Positions 37,441 to 45,041 of a stretch of 64,000 nt of DNA are shown piece after piece. The first letter of the stretch is position 1, and each line of letters begins with the position of its first letter. Source of the stretch: Anderseniella sp. Alg231-50. GTDB lineage: Bacteria > Pseudomonadota > Alphaproteobacteria > Rhizobiales > Aestuariivirgaceae. A program made the translations under genes and the position numbers. The DNA is taken from contig NZ_LT703003.1 of the NCBI RefSeq assembly GCF_900149695.1, forward strand, positions 434,001-498,000, written 5' to 3'. The notes below the pieces were generated by a model. The model ran no database searches. It saw nothing but the letters and a program-made list of their open reading frames with translations, and was not told the DNA's origin.

Positions 37441-37564
37441 CTAACCGTGGCTAGATGTTGAAATGGGGCTTTGGATCCCTCTTTCAGGACAACTCTTGCG
37501 CATGTTTGGGTAAAAATACCTGAAATGGTTTTCCCATATTCCGGTCGACATGGCGCGGCCAGGA

Positions 37565-37972
37565 CTATTCTTCTCCCGGCATCGCCTGGCTGGTGGGGTT
37601 TTTGTCCCTATTTTCCATTTCTCTTGGGAGTACCTGAACTTCTATGTCTTCGATCTCTCTCCGCGCTCGCTGACCCCTGCCACTCTTTTCACTAATGTCC
37701 AAAACCATCCGATGCGGTGACTTCGAAATCTTGACGTTTCGGCCAGAACAGAATGCAAGAAACGCGATGTACATGATGATCACCAGGGATGGCGGCGTAA
37801 CCGTTATTGCGTCCCAGAGAAACCCGAAGGAATTTGCGGTTCTGATATCCGGGAACCACAAAGTGAAGACAAACAGGACCATGAAGACGAGTGTAGCCAC
37901 CAACATGGGCGTGTTGGCGTCTGCGGGTTGGCGCATTATGTTCAACCAAAGGTAAAACCAACGCTTTAACAT
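37565..37972 (-). CDS. Small two-helix membrane protein, unknown function
   Basis: 135 residues. AGGTGGA lies eight bases before the ATG at 37972. Two hydrophobic segments, about 22-40 (MLVATLVFMVLFVFTLWF) and about 60-76 (SLVIIMYIAFLAFC), enclose a short loop; a charged, Arg/Glu-rich C-terminal tail of some 60 residues follows and is probably cytoplasmic. No family recognised. It is the third of three minus-strand genes in an AT-richer patch. Confidence 0.55.
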   Translation of the reverse strand: MLKRWFYLWLNIMRQPADANTPMLVATLVFMVLFVFTLWFPDIRTANSFGFLWDAITVTPPSLVIIMYIAFLAFCSGRNVKISKSPHRMVLDISEKSGRGQRARREIEDIEVQVLPREMENRDKNPTSQAMPGEE

Positions 37973-37987
37973 TTTTGCCGTCCACCT

Positions 37988-38015
37988 AAAGAAAGAGCCC
38001 CGTTTTGCGGGGCTC
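37988..38015 (-). terminator. Rho-independent terminator
   Basis: GAGCCCCG (37995-38002) / CGGGGCTC (38008-38015), an 8-bp GC-rich stem with a 5-base loop, followed on the minus strand by TTTCTTT. It ends the gene at 38040-38384. Confidence 0.85.
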
Positions 38016-38039
38016 AGATTTAGTAATGCAAGCCCTGAG

Positions 38040-38384
38040 CTAGAAGAGTTTCAAACGAACTTCCTGACCAGTCTGCTTGTCCCTAAGAAAAAGTTCATTG
38101 TTGTTACTGACAATCTCCTCCACCAGAATGTCATAAACTCGCACAGCGTCTCGCACGACCTGCGCGGCAGACTCAACTTCCGTCTCTTCGACGAGCGCAA
38201 AAAGCCTGTCTTTTGCTCTGTCTCCTAGTTGAATCTGTATCTTGTACTTCTCACCGTTGGGTTTTCGACGGAGACCTTTCGATCGAGTCCTGGGCCTTTT
38301 TGCCTCTGACTCAGGAGCGTCCGCGAACTTTCCAACTTTAGCGTCCACAGTATCGACGGTTGCTTCACTCGCAATCTCGCTCAT
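38040..38384 (-). CDS. Small protein with ribbon-helix-helix-like region
   Basis: 114 residues from ATG 38384, with AAGGTGG seven bases upstream; the in-frame extension to 38480 is not needed. A basic, low-complexity N-terminal half (KRPRTRSKGLRRKPNGEKY) leads to KIQIQLGDRAKDRLFALVEETEVESAAQVVRDAVRVYDILV, a beta strand plus two helices resembling MetJ/Arc-type DNA-binding folds. It may be a small regulator, perhaps of itself or of its neighbours. Own terminator downstream. Confidence 0.6.
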   Translation of the reverse strand: MSEIASEATVDTVDAKVGKFADAPESEAKRPRTRSKGLRRKPNGEKYKIQIQLGDRAKDRLFALVEETEVESAAQVVRDAVRVYDILVEEIVSNNNELFLRDKQTGQEVRLKLF

Positions 38385-38532
38385 TGATACGCCACCTTTC
38401 ATGCTTTCTAAGTTCAGCGCCTGCTTACGGATGTAGCACGTGAGGCGCGCCGACGTACAATTGCCACTTACTCTGGGCAAAAAGTATCAAAAATTACATT
38501 CATAGTCAATGTATTTCACATTGTGGAACATT

Positions 38533-38560
38533 AAAAAAGAGGGCCAAGGCCCTCTTTATT
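38533..38560 (-). terminator. Rho-independent terminator
   Basis: Stem AAAGAGGGCC (38536-38545) / GGCCCTCTTT (38548-38557); on the minus strand the stem runs into TTTTTTAA. It follows the small gene at 38587-38796 and is a strong terminator by eye. Confidence 0.85.
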
Positions 38561-38586
38561 CACACCAAAGATCACCAACAAACGCA

Positions 38587-38796
38587 TCAGTGATGCAAAG
38601 GCATGAATTTCACCAAATTTCCCGTCAACAAACTCACCTGAACCAAAATCCTCTTTCCGTAGTGGCTCTCTATCTCATATTCTATAACAATATCAACATC
38701 TTCACACTCAAATTCACAACGCCTACTCCTGAGGTCGACTTCCCTGACCAGGTCACCCGTTCTAAAGTCGGCCTCCTTTCCGGATTTTTTCCTCAT
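38587..38796 (-). CDS. Small conserved-looking protein, unknown function
   Basis: 69 residues from ATG 38796, with GGAG seven bases upstream; a longer frame to 38919 has no ribosome site. Sequence is charged and predicted mostly beta (DFRTGDLVREVDLRSRRCEFECEDVDIVIEYEIE..). Base composition is more AT-rich than the surrounding genes. No family recognised. The strong terminator just after it supports a real transcript. Confidence 0.5.
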   Translation of the reverse strand: MRKKSGKEADFRTGDLVREVDLRSRRCEFECEDVDIVIEYEIESHYGKRILVQVSLLTGNLVKFMPLHH

Positions 38797-39034
38797 GCGA
38801 CATCTCCATTTACATAGGGGGATAAAAGGGGAGACTATAACGATACCTTTATATGACATAAATTTTACATTGTCAATATTACGTAAACTTGCGATACTGT
38901 CCGTACAAGCAACAATCAACTGCGCATTGATGTGGCGAGTTACCGCGGCAACCCACTATCATGGACACCGCTTCGGCGACCTTCGGCAGCACTTGCAACC
39001 TGAAGAGCCTGGTACTTTGGTGGGTAAAGCCGCC

Positions 39035-40273
39035 TCAGGCCCCGACGATAATGGCGCGGAAATCGTTGACGTTGGTGAGCGTCGGCCCGGTCATCACCAG
39101 ATCGCCGGTGGCCTGAAAAAACCCGTAGGCGTCGTTGTCGGCGAGCATGGCGTGCGCATCCACGCCCTTGTCCTGCGCCCGGGCCAGCACATCGGGTGAT
39201 ATGCGCGCGCCGGCATTGTCTTCGGACCCGTCAATGCCGTCGGTATCGATGGCAACGCCGGAGATGTTGCCGGCACCCTTAAGGCCGATGGCCAGGGCCA
39301 GCGCATACTCCGCATTGCGCCCGCCCCGGCCCTTGCCTTTCAGCGTCACGGTGGTTTCACCGCCGGACATGATGATGGCAGGGCCGGTGGTTTCCAGCGC
39401 AATCCGTGCGTGAGCGGCACCCACATCGCGCGCCTCGCCTTCCAGATCATCGCCCAGGTCAATGACATGATAGCCGTGCTCGCGGGCGACTTTCGCCGCT
39501 GCATCTATGGACAGGCGCGGGGTGGCGACCATGCGGGTGTCGGCGCTCGCCAGCCGGGGATCGCCAGGCTTCGGGGTTTCTGCCGCATCTGTTCCCAGGA
39601 AAGAGCGCACCGAAGGCGCAACATCCAGATTGTACTTGTCGAGAATGGCCAATGCATCGGCCCGGGTGGTCGGATCGGCCACGGTGGGGCCGGACGCAAC
39701 CGTGGAAGGATCATCACCGGGCACATCGGAAATCAGCAGGGACACGACCTTTGCAGGATAAGCACTGGCGGCCAGCCTGCCGCCCTTGATCGCAGAGAGA
39801 TGCTTGCGCAGGCAGTTCATCTCGCCAATGGGCGCCCCGCTGGCCAGCAGGGCTTTGTTGACGGCCTGTTTTTCAGCCAGGCTGATGCCGGCGGCCGGCG
39901 CGGTCAAAAGTGCCGATCCGCCCCCGGAGATCAGGCACAGCACCAGGTCATCCGGCGTCAGGTCCTGTACCATGTCGTGAATGCGGGCGGCTGCCTCGAA
40001 ACCGGCCTCGTCCGGTACCGGATGGGCTGCTTCGACAATTTCGATATGCCGGCACGGACAGCCGTGGCCGTAGCGTGTCAGCACAAGGCCTTCAAGCGGA
40101 CCTTGCCAGTTGGCTTCAACCGCAGCCGCCATGGCCGCGGACGCCTTGCCTGCCCCCACCACAATGGTCCTGCCCTTTGGTGGTGCGGGCAGATACCGGG
40201 GCAGGCACAGCAACGGCTGTGCGGCTTCTATGGCTGCATCACACAGAGTTCTCAACAGATCCCGGTCCGGCAT
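39035..40273 (-). CDS. Glycerate 2-kinase (MOFRL-type glycerate kinase)
   Basis: 412 residues. N-terminal VVGAGKASAAMAAAVE, central SGGGSALLTAPA and LLISDVPGDDPSTVASGPT, and C-terminal MOFRL segment GGRNAEYALALA...DTDGIDGSEDNAGA are diagnostic of the type-2 glycerate kinase family (GckA/TtuD). It produces 2-phosphoglycerate from glycerate, an end step of sugar-acid or glyoxylate use, and fits with the nearby OtnK and PfkB kinases. Confidence 0.92.
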   Translation of the reverse strand: MPDRDLLRTLCDAAIEAAQPLLCLPRYLPAPPKGRTIVVGAGKASAAMAAAVEANWQGPLEGLVLTRYGHGCPCRHIEIVEAAHPVPDEAGFEAAARIHDMVQDLTPDDLVLCLISGGGSALLTAPAAGISLAEKQAVNKALLASGAPIGEMNCLRKHLSAIKGGRLAASAYPAKVVSLLISDVPGDDPSTVASGPTVADPTTRADALAILDKYNLDVAPSVRSFLGTDAAETPKPGDPRLASADTRMVATPRLSIDAAAKVAREHGYHVIDLGDDLEGEARDVGAAHARIALETTGPAIIMSGGETTVTLKGKGRGGRNAEYALALAIGLKGAGNISGVAIDTDGIDGSEDNAGARISPDVLARAQDKGVDAHAMLADNDAYGFFQATGDLVMTGPTLTNVNDFRAIIVGA

Positions 40274-40343
40274 CAGGCAACTTCTCTTTATATCGGTTAG
40301 ACCAGCCTGAGTGCCCGGTACCCGGCAACAGGAAAGGCAGGCA

Positions 40344-40772
40344 TCAGTTGCGCACGATCATGACCGACTGATCTGCATGTCTCGCGACCCGGGCCGCATT
40401 GGGGCCCAGCAGATAGTCGGACATTTCAGGGCGGTGAGATGCCATCACGATCAGGTCGCAGCCCTGTTTTTTTGCGGTGTTGATGATCTCCTGATAGGCA
40501 GATCCGTGGGCGGTATGCACTTTGGCCAGCAGATCGTCAGGGACGATCTCGGATGCCAGCGAGGCGAGCTTCTCACTGCTGGACTGCAGAGCCTGTTCGG
40601 CATAATCCGACGGAAAGAAGCTCCCGACAACCGCCATACCGAAATCCGGGATAACGGTAAGCAAATGAATTTTCGCACCGTGCTGCTTTGCAAGCGCGAC
40701 GGCTTCGGGAGCGGCTTTCTCCCACGAACTCTTGTGGCCGAGATCAACCGGCAAAAGAATGGACTTGTACAT
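40344..40772 (-). CDS. Universal stress protein, UspA family
   Basis: 142 residues: SILLPVDLGHKSSWEKA at the start, then HGSAYQEIINTAKKQGCDLIVMASH and a C-terminal LGPNAARVARHADQSVMIVR. The ATP-binding G-x2-G-x9-G is only partly kept. It lies 17 bases downstream of the TRAP permease gene on the same strand; Usp genes are often linked to TRAP transporters, where TeaD regulates ectoine uptake. Confidence 0.9.
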   Translation of the reverse strand: MYKSILLPVDLGHKSSWEKAAPEAVALAKQHGAKIHLLTVIPDFGMAVVGSFFPSDYAEQALQSSSEKLASLASEIVPDDLLAKVHTAHGSAYQEIINTAKKQGCDLIVMASHRPEMSDYLLGPNAARVARHADQSVMIVRN

Positions 40773-40789
40773 CCTGTTTTTCTCCCCTG

Positions 40790-43444
40790 TTACGCCGCTG
40801 CGGCTTTAGCTTCAGCGTCGGGATCATCCTCACGGTGCCGACGCCGCTGGAGAAAGATGATCAGACCGAGAAGCAGAAGCGCTGGAATGTAGAAGACTTC
40901 CTTCGGCATGCGATCCCGCTTCACCAACACCTTCTCGATGAACAGCGGTTTATCCAGGTCACCCATGGTGAACAGCTTGTCCAGATGTTTCAGCTTGGAA
41001 TCCCAGGTCAGGCCATCGACCGCCACCTTGCCATCGTCTTCAAGAACGTTGAGGCCGGATTGGGTGAAACGGGTTTCTCCATCGCCCGACGCACCGAGGT
41101 TCAACTCAAGGAAGGTGGAATTGTTTTCATCAATGTCGTCGAAATCCGGTCCCACCAGTCTGACGCGCAAGGTTCCGCCGTCAGGCGCAGCCTCCGCCAG
41201 TTTCAATGCTTCAACACCTGGCCTTTCATCGAACGGCGGCGACACCCGGTCGAGCAGCAACCCCGGTCGGAACAGGGTCAGCGCAATCGCAAGCAGCGCA
41301 ACGGTTTCCCACATCCGGTTGCGGGTGAAGAACCACCCCTGGGTGGCCGATGCGAATAACATCATTGCAATGGTCGCGACGACGAAGACGAACAGCGCCT
41401 TCATTGGCCCGACATTGATCAGCAGAAGGTCGGTGTTGAAGAGGAACAGGAACGGCAGCAGGGCAGTTCGGATGTCATACATGAAGCCCTGGACACCGGT
41501 CTTGATCGGATCACCCTTGGAGATCGCCGCCGCTGCGTAAGCGGCGAGCCCAACCGGCGGAGTATCGTCTGCCAGGATGCCGAAGTAGAACACGAACAGA
41601 TGCACGGCAACCAGCGGCACGATCAGGCCAGATTTGGCCCCCAGTGCGACGATAACCGGTGCCATAAGCGACGACACCACCAGATAGTTGGCGGTCGTCG
41701 GCAATCCCATGCCGAGGATGAGGCTCATCACGGCGACCAGCAGCAGCATGACGATGAGAACACCGCCGGAGAGGAACTCCACCAATTCGCCAACCATGGC
41801 ATGCGCGCCGGTGAGCGAGATCGCCCCGACGATCACGCCTGCTGCGGCCGTTGCAATGCCGATTGAGATCATGTTGCGGGCGCCAGCTATCATGCCGTCC
41901 ACCCATTCCGACAAACCTTTGCGGAAGTTCGATGCCAAATCCATGTTGCCGCGGAACGCACCCTTGATTATGTGCTGCGTCAGCGCGATGAAACTCATGG
42001 CAAGGCAGGCGAAAAAGGCGGCTGTCGAGGGCGAGAGCCGGTCCGGTGTCGGCAGGATGCACCACAGCAAAATGACAATCGGCAGAATGTAGTAGAGGCC
42101 GGTCCACGCCGTGTCTGCGGCCTTCGGCAGCACCGTCATCGGGGCATCCGGATCATCTGTTTCAAGGTCGGGACGCTTCGAGGCAAACCACGCCAGCACC
42201 AGGTAGGCGATACCGGAGATGACGATGACCGAGAACATGGAGATGCCCGGGTAAGCTTCCTTGATGAAGCCGAGCGTGTAGTAGACGGCGATGAAGAGGA
42301 ACGCCAGGACCAGGAAACCGGTCAGGAAACCAATCATCTTCTGGGCCAGAGTTCTTACTATGGTGTCTTTGGGCTTCGGGATGCCCTGAAGGTTCAGCTT
42401 GCAGGCCTCCAGATGCACGATGTAGATCAGCGCAATGTAGGACACGATCGCCGGGATCAGCGCGTGCTTGAGCAGGGTTGTGTATTCCACGCCGGTAAAC
42501 TCGGCGATCAGGAAGGCGGCAGCGCCCATCACCGGGGGTGTGAGCTGCCCGTTGGTTGACGACGCCACTTCGACGGCGCCGGCCTTTTCAGCCGAAAGGC
42601 CTGTCCGCTTCATGAGGGGAATGGTAAAGGTGCCGGTCGTCACCGTGTTGGCGATCGAGGAACCCGAGTAAAGCCCGCTGAGAGCAGATGCGATCACGGC
42701 AGCCTTGGCAGGTCCTCCTCTGAAGGAGCCGAGCAGGGCGAATGCGATTTTGATGAAATAACCGCCCGCCCCGGCTTTCTCAAGGATTGAACCGAAAAGA
42801 ACAAACAGGAAGATCATCTGCGTTGAAACCGCCAGCGGTTTCCCGAACACCCCTTCTTCCTGCATCCAGAAATGCCACGTGCCTTTTACGAAGGAGGCAC
42901 CACCCCAGTTGCCGCCGCCAATATAGGCGTAGCCCATCAAAATGGCCGCAACGATCACCAGCGGCAGGCCGAGTGAGCGGTACACCGAGAGCGCCAGCGC
43001 CACCATCCCGATGACAGCAACAGTCATGTCGATACGGATATTCTCGTGGGCAAAATCGCCTGCGCGGTTGGCGATATTGGAATCCATCACCACCATGTAC
43101 AGGATGGACAAGCTGCCAAGGGCAATGAGCACCCAATCGTAAAGCGGAATCCTTTTGGTTGGTGCGCCCCTGTAGAGAGGAAATGCGAGGCAGGCGAGCA
43201 CCAGCGCGAACATTAAATGAATCTTGCGCGATATCGACAGATTGCCAATGAACTGGAAGAACGAGATTCCCGTCGAAACGGTCAGTTCGGCCGGCAGTGG
43301 TGAGGATATGTAGAGCTGGTAGATCGCCCATACGAAACAAATGATTGGAATAAGATTCTTCGTCGACCCACTTAGGTTTCTGCCTCCGGTTTCAACCTCC
43401 GCGACGAGCGCGTCTGCCTTCGACAGTTCTTGTTCCGCAGCCAT
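40790..43444 (-). CDS. TRAP transporter fused permease (4TM/12TM, DctQM fusion)
   Basis: 884 residues from ATG 43444. The N-terminal helices represent the small DctQ-like subunit; the main body is DctM-like with GSILEKAGAGGYFIKIAFALLGSFRGGPAKAAVIASALSGLYSGSSIANTVTTGTFTIPLMKRTG and MGLPTTANYLVV. The last 200 residues form an exported DUF3394-type domain closed by a final membrane helix and a charged tail. This is the sodium- or proton-driven importer that pairs with the TAXI receptor upstream. Confidence 0.94.
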   Translation of the reverse strand: MAAEQELSKADALVAEVETGGRNLSGSTKNLIPIICFVWAIYQLYISSPLPAELTVSTGISFFQFIGNLSISRKIHLMFALVLACLAFPLYRGAPTKRIPLYDWVLIALGSLSILYMVVMDSNIANRAGDFAHENIRIDMTVAVIGMVALALSVYRSLGLPLVIVAAILMGYAYIGGGNWGGASFVKGTWHFWMQEEGVFGKPLAVSTQMIFLFVLFGSILEKAGAGGYFIKIAFALLGSFRGGPAKAAVIASALSGLYSGSSIANTVTTGTFTIPLMKRTGLSAEKAGAVEVASSTNGQLTPPVMGAAAFLIAEFTGVEYTTLLKHALIPAIVSYIALIYIVHLEACKLNLQGIPKPKDTIVRTLAQKMIGFLTGFLVLAFLFIAVYYTLGFIKEAYPGISMFSVIVISGIAYLVLAWFASKRPDLETDDPDAPMTVLPKAADTAWTGLYYILPIVILLWCILPTPDRLSPSTAAFFACLAMSFIALTQHIIKGAFRGNMDLASNFRKGLSEWVDGMIAGARNMISIGIATAAAGVIVGAISLTGAHAMVGELVEFLSGGVLIVMLLLVAVMSLILGMGLPTTANYLVVSSLMAPVIVALGAKSGLIVPLVAVHLFVFYFGILADDTPPVGLAAYAAAAISKGDPIKTGVQGFMYDIRTALLPFLFLFNTDLLLINVGPMKALFVFVVATIAMMLFASATQGWFFTRNRMWETVALLAIALTLFRPGLLLDRVSPPFDERPGVEALKLAEAAPDGGTLRVRLVGPDFDDIDENNSTFLELNLGASGDGETRFTQSGLNVLEDDGKVAVDGLTWDSKLKHLDKLFTMGDLDKPLFIEKVLVKRDRMPKEVFYIPALLLLGLIIFLQRRRHREDDPDAEAKAAAA

Positions 43445-43565
43445 TTTATCCCATCTCCCTCTTGCGCCGTATCTCCCGGCACGCCAGCAACCCACCGCAT
43501 TTACGAGCTCGATTCGGTCGAGCTTCTATTTTTTTAACCAAATAAAAAGTGCCAAAAAAATGGAA

Positions 43566-43589
43566 CGGGAAGGCGTAACCGCCTTCCCG
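43566..43589 (-). terminator. Hairpin between TAXI receptor and TRAP permease genes
   Basis: 10-bp stem CGGGAAGGCG / CGCCTTCCCG with a 4-base loop, 12 bases after the receptor stop; on the minus strand TTCCATTTTTTT follows. Probably attenuates transcription into the permease gene. Confidence 0.7.
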
Positions 43590-43601
43590 CCTTAGGAGCA
43601 A

Positions 43602-44567
43602 TTACATCATGCCCTTTTCTTTGTAGTACTTCATCGCACCGTCGTGCAGCGGAGCTGAAAGGCCGTCCTTGATCATTTCTTCGGCCTTCAGGTTAGCGAA
43701 CGCGGGATGAAGTTTCTTGAACTGGTCGAGGTTTTCGAACACAGCCTTCACGACCTGGTACACAACCTCTTCCGGCACGTCAGAGCTGGTCACGAAAGTC
43801 GCGCCAACACCGAAGGTCTTTATGTCTTTATCGTTGTTGTACATGCCGGCCGGAATGGTGGCATTCCGGTAATACGGTTTGTCGGCAATCAACTTGTCGA
43901 TCGCCGGGCCGGTCACGTTGACCAGGTGCGACGCGCAAGAAGCCAGGGATTCCTGGGTCAAAGCCGAAGGATGGCCAACCAGCCAGAAATAGGCATCGAT
44001 CTTGCCATCGCACATCGCTGCGCCAGTTTCGGCAGACTTCATGCCGGCAGCCAGCGCCAGGTCTGACCGTTTCCAGCCCAAGGCTGCTTCCATCACATCC
44101 CAGGTGCCGAGCGTTCCGGACCCCGGGTTACCGATGTTGAGGCGTTTTCCCTTGGCATCGCTGATATTGCTGATGCCGGAATCGTCTCGGGCGATGACCG
44201 TTACTGGCTCCGGGTGAACGGAGAATACGGCGCGAAGCTTTTCAAACTTGCCCTTGTCCTTGAACTTGGACGTGCCGTTGTAGGCGTGATATTGCCAATC
44301 CGACTGCGCGACACCGAATTCGAGCTCGTTGGCCCGGATCGTGTTGATATTGTAGATGGAGCCACCGGTCGATTCCGCCGAGCAGCGGATGCCGTGTTCC
44401 TTGCGCTTCTTGTTCACCAGACGGCAGATGGCGCCACCGGTGGGATAATACACGCCGGTCACCCCGCCCGTGCCGATTGAGACGAATTGCTGATCAGCAG
44501 CGTTTGCCGAAACGGCAAAACCAGCAGCAACAGCTGCTGCAAGTGTGTATTTCAGAATTGATTTCAT
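43602..44567 (-). CDS. TAXI-family TRAP transporter substrate-binding protein
   Basis: 321 residues with a signal peptide ([19 protein letters not shown]). TAXI features: [65 protein letters not shown]. The family binds glutamate, 2-oxoglutarate or other acids and delivers them to fused TRAP permeases such as the next gene. Ligand is unknown. Confidence 0.94.
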   Translation of the reverse strand: MKSILKYTLAAAVAAGFAVSANAADQQFVSIGTGGVTGVYYPTGGAICRLVNKKRKEHGIRCSAESTGGSIYNINTIRANELEFGVAQSDWQYHAYNGTSKFKDKGKFEKLRAVFSVHPEPVTVIARDDSGISNISDAKGKRLNIGNPGSGTLGTWDVMEAALGWKRSDLALAAGMKSAETGAAMCDGKIDAYFWLVGHPSALTQESLASCASHLVNVTGPAIDKLIADKPYYRNATIPAGMYNNDKDIKTFGVGATFVTSSDVPEEVVYQVVKAVFENLDQFKKLHPAFANLKAEEMIKDGLSAPLHDGAMKYYKEKGMM

Positions 44568-44693
44568 TATGTAAACACTCCCTTTTCACGAAACAGTGAA
44601 ACGGGAGCCTATGTCGGTTCTGCGCGTGAGTCCACATGCTACGAATCTGCGCAACAAAACGACAATCTGCCTGATGGAAACCTGAAAACGAGA

Positions 44694-44770
44694 TGGTACA
44701 GGCGGATGGATTTGAACCAACGGCCTCCGGATCCACAATCCGGCGCTCTAACCAACTGAGCTACGCCTGC
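44694..44770 (-). tRNA. tRNA-His (anticodon GTG), without G-1 and with A73
   Basis: Minus strand: acceptor GCAGGCG / CGCCTGT, D arm GCTCAGTTGGTTAGAGC, anticodon loop TTGTGGA (anticodon 44734-44736), T loop TTCAAAT, encoded CCA. The base before G1 is T and position 73 is A, so the near-universal G-1:C73 pair is absent, as described for one large alphaproteobacterial clade. The T stem has one T-T mismatch. Confidence 0.95.
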
Positions 44771-45041
44771 ACAAAAACTCGTTCAGCGGGCCGCAAACTA
44801 TGCCGAAGGCCGATGTTTTGCAAGTCACAAAGGCAACGACCGAAAAGGCCCTAAAAACGCAACCTTCAGATCAGATGACAACCCCATTAACCACCCTGCT
44901 ATGCCAAGAGTCGCGACCACCTCAAGAAGTCATGGACGGCGTGCGCAAAACCGGCTTAAACTGCGCTCCGGATGCGGCGGGTGAGACAGGGACCTGATTT
45001 AGATCTCTGTTTTTGGGTAAGCCAGACCGGCCTGGGGAATT

